In this document: in pieces, positions 57,495 through 64,000 of the stretch
Layout of the letters: each line of letters begins with the position of its first letter
Numbering within the stretch: the first letter of the stretch is position 1
Assembly: GCF_012489685.1 (NCBI RefSeq)
Contig: NC_080044.1
Location: 72,340,732-72,404,731, forward strand
Source: Lotus japonicus
Lineage: Eukaryota; Streptophyta; Magnoliopsida; Fabales; Fabaceae
Reading direction: 5' to 3'
DNA length: 64,000 bases
Position numbers and translations under genes: made by a program
Notes under the pieces: generated by a model
Seen by the model: the letters and a program-made list of their open reading frames with translations, nothing else
Databases searched by the model: none
What the model was told of the DNA's origin: nothing

Positions 57495-60400
57495 ATGGAC
57501 AAATGCGAGAAAATCAGCAACAGTTTTGAGGAAGGGTGGCCTTTACTCGAGAAAGCTGTGGACAGCCTCATTAACCAAATAGAAGGGGCAGCCAACTTAA
57601 GCTTCACAGTTCAGGATTACATGTCCTGTTATACGTATCCTTCGGAAACCTTGCTGTTTAATTTTCTTTAATTTTGGTTTGCCTTAAAAAAATTCCAGTT
57701 TTATACATTGTTTTCTTGTGTTCATGTCACTTTATTTAGGGATGGCTTTCATCAAGAGTTAAAAATCTGCTTACCCCCTTCTCTGTGTATTGTGCTTGGA
57801 GAGAGTCTGAAAAATGCATTACTTTAAGTCAAAATTTATTTCTAAATACTCTTCTGGTCATGTAGATTCTATCTGGTTTTATAGTAGCCTGAGGGTATCT
57901 TTATTGGAAACATCTCCAATCAATTTTGATGTTTGCTATATTTCATTTGCCAATAACTTTTGCATTCAATTTAATTTCAGCAATGTTTAATTCAATGTCA
58001 CTCCTTATTTTCCTTCTCTATTGACATGATAAATTAATTGAGCATAAAAAAAAGAATTATAAATAAAATTGTAAACATGCATTGACAATCTAATATCCCC
58101 CCCTCCCCCCCCCACCCCTATACTGTCTTGTATGGTCTTTACTTAACTTGGGTATCTAGAACTGTTTATAACATGTGTACAGACCAAATGGGTGCTCATA
58201 ATTGCCAGCTGCTCTATGGCAGATATAAGGAGGTCTTTGAGAAATATATCAATTCCATAGTAAGTCTGATACTTAATCCTAATTCCTATCTGAACCTTAG
58301 CTGTTCACTTACTGACATGCATCAACCACTAGGATTTTGTTTACATGGAAGTTCTAGGCCTAATAGTATATACTTAATAGCAATACACACTTTTCAATAT
58401 GTGCTTAGAAGTCTCACATTGACTAGGCCACGTGTTTCTAAAGGGTAGAGCAACCCTCATTCCTAAGCTTGCTTTTGAGGGAGTTAGGCCTAACCCGAAT
58501 TCTTATAATATGCTCTACATTGGTCCCAATTTTAAAAAATAACACATTTTATCTAGTAAGTGGGTCTCTTTTTAAAAGTACATTAACTTTTTAAAATATG
58601 GACTGATCATAAAAAGTGTGTAAAGAGTGAATCAATAAAAGTGTGTTGTTAGCATTACTTGCACTTACATTAGCATTGACATCATTAATACTAATAAGAT
58701 TTTCTTATCTTTAGGTCCTTCCATCTTTGCAAGTAAAGAAAGATCGACAGTTGTTGATTGAACTGCTGAGAACATGGTCAAATTACAAACTTATGACCAA
58801 GTGGCTTTCATTGTCCTTCTGTTATCTTAACAGATATTACATCCCAAACAAGAATCTTACTTCTACTGAAGAAACTAGCTTCTTAATCTTCTATGACTTG
58901 GTTGGTGATGAGATTCTTAGAAAAGTTACATTGCGACTTTCTGAATTCTGATGTTAATTGGTTTTCCTTCATTCCATTTTTTTAACTCTTTTAGTTTACT
59001 TCTTTTATGTGTCTCAGCTACATAAGAAGATCAATGTACAAGTTGCGGATGCTGTAACAGCTATGGTATTTTTCTGCTTTCCATTTTCATATCTATCATC
59101 TTTAAAAGCATATGTACTTGATTTGTCTTCTTGGGGTGCACTACGACTCTGTTGTTGTTCATTGTTAACTTCCTTCAGCATCATACCATGCAAGGAAATG
59201 AAAAGTTGCAATTTTAAAACTTAACTGAAAGAAATCAAATTGCGTTGCAAATAAGAGATGTTTGGCTTTGTTTGTCAGCATAATTAATGATTTAATCCTG
59301 TTCGGATTGACAGATCTAGAGATGTTTGGTTTTGTTTTTCACATATCTACTTTATATGTTCCACTTTTATTGTAATAAAATGTTTTACTATATGTGAAAT
59401 TCTTTAATGCACCTTAATGATGCTTTGATGTAATTCTATGATTATTAAGTAGTTGAATGGCAGTAATTTAGTGTGTGTTTGTATATCAACTGAGTGCAAC
59501 ATGAATAGACTTTCTCCACAATTCATAAGAAGAGTTTCATTCACTTTTTGTCTTGAAGTTTGTCCTAACATCCGCTTGCACTGGTGCTGATAGATATCCA
59601 AAACACAGCCTTAGTTATGTTCCTTCCACTATTCCACTCGATGGACTTGTCTTTTTAAACGCAGCCATAGAGTGAGTGTTTGGTTTAAAGTTAGGATGAT
59701 TGTTAACGGAGTTTTGTAGTTTTTCAAGGTGAAAAAGCTAATGGATCTGTGTGTTTGAACTCGACATAGATCCACATTGAAGCTAATGTTGCAAAATCTT
59801 ACTTTTTCAATCCATGTTAAATTCTACGTGGCAAATTCTAGCTTCTTCATTAGTACCTTGATCTAATCTTTGCCGGTTCCCCTGATTTTCACTGTTATGG
59901 CTCTTTGATCTTCATTTCTTGGTATCCAGATTGATCAGGGACGTGCTGGAGAGCAGATTGACCGAACACTGGTTAATAACACATTGGCCATGTACTCGGA
60001 CATTGGAGTTATCCTAAGAATAAACAATGCAAAAGACTTATTAGAAAGCTTGATTGAAGAGCATGGAATTGCTCATCTGCCTCAAATTCTGTGCAAGGTT
60101 GGTTCTCTCTTTTAGCCACTAAAGTATTTAGTAGGATAAATTGCATTTGCTACATCATAATTGAACGAAGCTACGAAGTAGCCACTTTGCCGTTTTAGTC
60201 TTTTGTCTTGGAAAATTAGACCACGTCATAACTATGACATTACGGACTTGACACCTTGTTTCCAATTTGAGCTCTTGTAGTCTGGCACTAAATTTGCTTT
60301 TACCTGAAAATATTCATAGGTCACAACCTTCTTAAAAGGAGAAAGTGTCAATTTTATTTCCTGTTTCAAATGTGGGGCTGTCTAACCTGTCCCGAGTGAT

Positions 60401-61211
60401 AGTGCATGTCTGGATACACGGTGGAAAACCACAGCGTGACTAAAATCATGGTGGATTGTCGCAAAAGCTAAGGAAAGTTACTTTTCACCGTGATTTCCAC
60501 CGTGTATATGCACTCATTCTAGGAGAACCAATAGGATCAACATAAATGTATTGAAAATTACATCAGCTTTTTTCCATACATGGCAATTTTACATGATGGT
60601 TAATAGCATGTTTGGTTCACTTTTACTTTCTTCAGAATCAATTCTGAAACTCATAAGCTACTCACATAAGCTTCTTCTTAGAATTGATTCTGACTTAAAA
60701 TAATCAATTGTGTTAGAATTTCCAAACATGCACTAAATAACTCATTTGGTTGCAGGAAGAGATATTCCCTGGCATTCTAACCCCTTCATCAAAGAAAATC
60801 AGGTTGGTAAGTTCAGATGGAGATGTGTTTGAAGTTGACTGTGGTGTGGGTGTGGGACTCATGTCAAAAACAATTGAAGATGCTATCAAGACCAACCCTG
60901 CCGGTGGCACTGAAAGCATTCTTGTCTATCCAGTGAGTAGCAAAATCTTGACCAAGGTAATTGAATACTGCAAGAAGTACACTGAAGCTTCTGATCCCAA
61001 TTACAAGGAAGGCATGTCTGGTGTTGATATCAAAGACTGGGGTGCTGAATTTATTGATCTTGACAATAACACTCTATTGCATCTTCATATTTGTGCAAAA
61101 TTCTTGAACATCAAGAGTCTGCTACACCTGACAAACAATGCAATAGCAGACAAGGTGAATTGGAAGGGTCCAATGGCAATTCGCCAGATGTTTAACATTA
61201 AGGATACCTAG
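57495..61211 (+). CDS. CUL1 N-terminal domain fused to SKP1, copy C
   Basis: Exons are 57495-57634, 58160-58259, 58715-58900, 59018-59065, 59930-60097 and 60756-61211, preceded by a 5' UTR exon ending at 57061. They give 365 residues in frame. The CUL1 part keeps SFEEGWPLLEKAVDSLI, YMSCYTTVYNMCTD, FEKYINSIVLPSLQ, WLSLSFCYLNRYYI, DLLHKKINVQVADAV and IDQGRAGEQIDRTLVNNTLA. Exon five differs from copy A at its end (LPQILCK). The SKP1 part has a small GVGV repeat (VDCGVGVGLMSKTIEDAI), then LTKVIEYCKKYTEA, HICAKFLNIKSLLHL and IRQMFNIKDT. It has no Met at its start and, like the other copies, lacks the SKP1 C-terminal helices. The last 96 bp are duplicated in frame past the stop. All splice sites are GT-AG. 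Confidence 0.75.
58402..58507 (+). mobile_element. Short TRIM-like solo LTR in intron 2 of copy C
   Basis: The 106-bp sequence starts TGCTTAGAAGTCTCACATTG and ends AATTCTTATA. ATATG flanks it (58397-58401, 58508-58512). It is a relative of 29707-29822. The A and B introns have uninterrupted sequence there (about 36975 and 42910). Confidence 0.75.
60403..60513. mobile_element. Small foldback MITE in intron 5 of copy C
   Basis: GTGCATGTCTGGATACACGG at the left pairs with CCGTGTATATGCAC at the right; GGTGGAAA and TTTCCACC continue the stem. The size is about 110 bp. A related but worn sequence lies in the same intron of copy A (about 38850-38980). Confidence 0.55.
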
Positions 61212-61212
61212 G

Positions 61213-61307
61213 GTCTGCTACACCTGACAATCATTGCAATAGTGGATAAGATGGCACAGAAAGCTCCAGTGGTAATTCGCCAGATGTTTAACATTGACGA
61301 CAACTAG
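61213..61307 (+). repeat. In-frame duplication of the copy C tail
   Basis: The 95 bases repeat 61117-61211 with about a dozen changes, offset by 96 bp, so the frame is the same. Beyond the TAG the frame would read LLHLTIIAIVDKMAQKAPVV and IRQMFNIDDN-stop, which resembles the ending of copy A (SIEAN). The outer copy is probably the original end. Confidence 0.8.
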
Positions 61308-63730
61308 GATCCATTTCAAATGTCTTCTGATGAGATTTTCAGCTAAATTTAAAGCTGGGTTTATTTTATGTTTAGGGTCTCTATTGGTTTACTGTTGAAT
61401 AGAGTTATGTTATGTAAACTTATACAATTATGTTTGATAGAATTTTGTTCAAAAGAACAAATTTGTGTTTGGTAATGATGTGTAGAAGTAAGTTTTGAAA
61501 AATAAATGCTGTTTTGATGGAATTAAGTTAAATCACTTTGTGGGTATAAATTACTGAAATGGATACTTTTTCTGCACAAGTTTTTCAAAGTTTGAAAGCA
61601 CATTTTTTCTTGATAGATAAATGCTCAAATGAATTTGTACATGTTGTGTTGTAGGTTAACACACTCTTTTTAGAAACGGGGAAACTCAGGTAGATCTTAA
61701 TTTACCATTTTAACTTTTTATGTGTTGGAGAAATTAACAAGTATCACGAATAATATACACAAGTATTTTTAATTGAACGAAAATATGAATTAAATTTTGT
61801 CAGAAAATTATTTTAGATTATAAAAACATCCATGAAAAGGGTTGTGTACTGTTTTGATATTCACATGCAAGTGACTTCCTTTGCCAAAAAAAATTGAGTT
61901 TTTTTTTTAAGACAAGTGTCCTTCTTCGGAGGCAATCCTGTTCGAGCTGGGAACATTCACATCAGGGGTTAAGTGGTTAACTCTTCCGGCGGGTTTTTTT
62001 TTTCGTCCACAAGACTCGAGTTTAATGCACTAATATTATAAATATTTTTTATATTGGTAACCAATTGAATTTAAAAAATGTGTCATATTAATTAATTAAA
62101 ATAAAAACAAATGTATTTTTCTTACAGGATCAACATATTCAATGACTCATGACAACACTCTCAATTAACTTTCACACCACTTGTCCACCTTATGTAGTTA
62201 GTTAGGGTGTGTGATTAAGATCAATATTTTCGGAATTGATTTAGATATAATTAATTTTTTATAGTTTTGATTATCATAAAAGTGAGTTAAATGAGTAAAA
62301 ACTATGGTGATTTATATTTGGATAAGTTTACGGGGAAAGAAAATTCTATTAGATATTGTTCAAAGTCTAATTATGAAACCACATACTTCATTATGTTAAC
62401 TGTAAAATATATTTTTTCTATCTTATATGCATAATTGACTTTGGAACTAAAATTAGCTCACCAAATCGATTGCTTAACGTTTATATAACCACTAAAAAAT
62501 GATTCTTATTAATGAGAATTATTTTTAGGGGGGCATTTTACAATGTTTGATTTGACATCCTAGGAATAACATTCCAAGAAATATTTCTGAGAATGTTATT
62601 CCCGAGTACATTTTATACAGATACGTTTGATGAATTGTTAGTATTCATGTGTTAATGTTTAAATTTTATTTAATTAAAAATTAAAAAATAGAAAATATGA
62701 TAGAATGTGGCATTAGTGACAAGTTATGTTCAAAATAACTCATTCCTCGTAGGAATATAAGGCTTTCAACCTATCTGACGCGAGTAAAATGAAAGGAAAA
62801 CTGACGGTTATTTCATTCACAGGAATGGTTGATGCTTGAGAATTTGAACTATCAATTCTCTAACAAATGTGGAAATATCTATTTTCAACCTCAATATTCC
62901 ACGAAATATGTTTCCACACTCTCAAACAAACACTCCCTAAGGTATTTAAATGTGTAACTAAACAACGTAAATTAGATAGCAACAAGAGAAAAACAATCTT
63001 CTCTTCATCCCTCATTAATGCGAAAAATAATTATTAGGTCTAATCATAAATTGTCAAAATTAAAACATTAAGTTAAATAACATTTTTAATTGGTCATTTG
63101 ACTATTAAATAACATTTAAACTTGAACTTCGTAACATAATTTATTTTCATATAAAAAAAACTGAAAATTGGTGGGTGTAAATATAATTTAAGTTTTTTTT
63201 CCGCGTCCTATGACAAAAAGAAATATAGGGTTAATCATGTTTTTGACCCGTTTAAAATGAACGAGATTTAGTCTTAGTATCTCTCAATTATGTTGGGAGA
63301 AAATACTCCAACTTTAGTTATCATGAGAGAACTTACAGTGAAAGAATTAGTCATTGTTGTCGGCGATGGATACCCTAGGCTCACAAAAAAAAGTTATCCT
63401 AAGGCTGAGAGAATGAGCTATGATGACATGCTTATACTCCAACCTAAACCAATCAACTCCGATCAGAGAGTTTATGTAACATGTTTACGTAGTTTTGGCT
63501 TATCTAAAAAAAAATGTAACATGTTTAGGTATCGAGTAACCAGTGACCTACTTAGTTGGGACTAAAAACAAAATATTTCAAATTTAAGAGGATCAAAGCT
63601 TTATATTCCTATTCCAATTTCAGAAAGAAATTCAAGTTGTTAAACATTTCCGGTCATCTTCTCTCAATGAGGGTTTTCAAAAACTGTGGCTTTTCGCTCT
63701 TTCTCCATTACCCACCTTGCAAGCTTTCTC
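61308..63730. other. Spacer after copy C
   Basis: I see no supported gene. The stretch 61928-62020 is the second copy of the repeat at 55504-55600. About 62700-63110 repeats the 3' flank of copy B. Near 63228 (GGGTTAATCATGTTTTTGAC) there is an end-like word of a MULE family but no partner was found. Confidence 0.5.
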
Positions 63731-63739
63731 CTTTGTGCC

Positions 63740-63960
63740 TCAACGAATCGAACATGTTCGTATTCGTTCTTGCCTCCCTCGTCATCTGCCAGGTTTTACT
63801 TCTTTCTCTTTCGCACTCCTTCTAATTGTTCATGTCAATGATTTTAGGGGAATAGGGTATAATTTCATTCTGCAATTTTCGTTCAGTTTTAGTGCAATTT
63901 TCGTTCAGTTTTAGTGGCTAAATTGGTAACAATACCTTATGGGTGGATTTAAAGAGTGGT
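63740..63960 (+). repeat. Exon-like sequence with a hydrophobic segment, copy 2
   Basis: ESNMFVFVLASLVICQ and the following CAG|GTTTTACTTC match 55190-55236 almost exactly, and the similarity continues through the intron-like DNA. The start MQTSLFRRLAP is replaced by different upstream sequence. If a real gene uses this exon, its remainder lies beyond the window. Confidence 0.5.
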
Positions 63961-64000
63961 ATCCTGCACTTCAGATTTGCACTGAACTTTTGCAAAGGAG

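Overview
This is nuclear DNA from a flowering plant. It is AT-rich, has short GT-AG introns and TATA/site II promoters, and is crowded with plant transposons (Mutator-like, hAT, PIF/Harbinger-like, Stowaway-like, solo LTRs and LINE pieces). The repeat families resemble those of legumes, so a legume is my best guess, but the window does not prove it.

Layout. 1-1327: the last exons of an ABCC (MRP-type) transporter. 1328-4600: a transposon nest. 4634-23191: four tandem single-exon mTERF genes in units that also share flanking DNA. Unit 2 carries a Pack-MULE with a Sec61-beta fragment, inserted in the end of its mTERF reading frame. The spacer before mTERF-3 carries a hAT-like element with a nearly complete ribosomal protein S28 ORF. 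23192-32600: spacer with a tandem duplication, a solo LTR and a second Pack-MULE holding exon 1 of a ROP/RAC GTPase. 32777-33184: an NF-YB transcription factor gene. 35630-61211: three copies (A, B, C) of an unusual multi-exon gene. Between B and C lie nested MULE-type elements, hAT elements and two broken copies of a GNA1-type acetyltransferase. 61300-64000: spacer, then a short exon-like sequence that also occurs near 55150.

The most interesting content is the A/B/C family. Each gene starts with five coding exons matching the N-terminal part of plant CUL1, about 213-229 residues that include the two helices CUL1 uses to grip SKP1. A final exon encodes a SKP1-like protein in the same splice phase, and that exon has no start codon of its own at the head of the SKP1 domain. 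The predicted products (about 377, 359 and 365 residues) are CUL1(N-terminal)-SKP1 fusions. They lack the CUL1 C-terminal half, which recruits RBX1 and NEDD8, and they lack the last helices of SKP1, which help hold F-box proteins. This reads as a self-contained scaffold-adaptor pair cut off at both working ends, so a decoy or modulator of SCF ubiquitin ligases is a reasonable inference. Copy A is cleanest. Copy B needs a shifted splice donor to stay in frame. Copy C has a small in-frame duplication at its end.

A second theme is that the tandem units act as each other's controls. Several insertions can be checked against an uninterrupted paralogous site in the same window.
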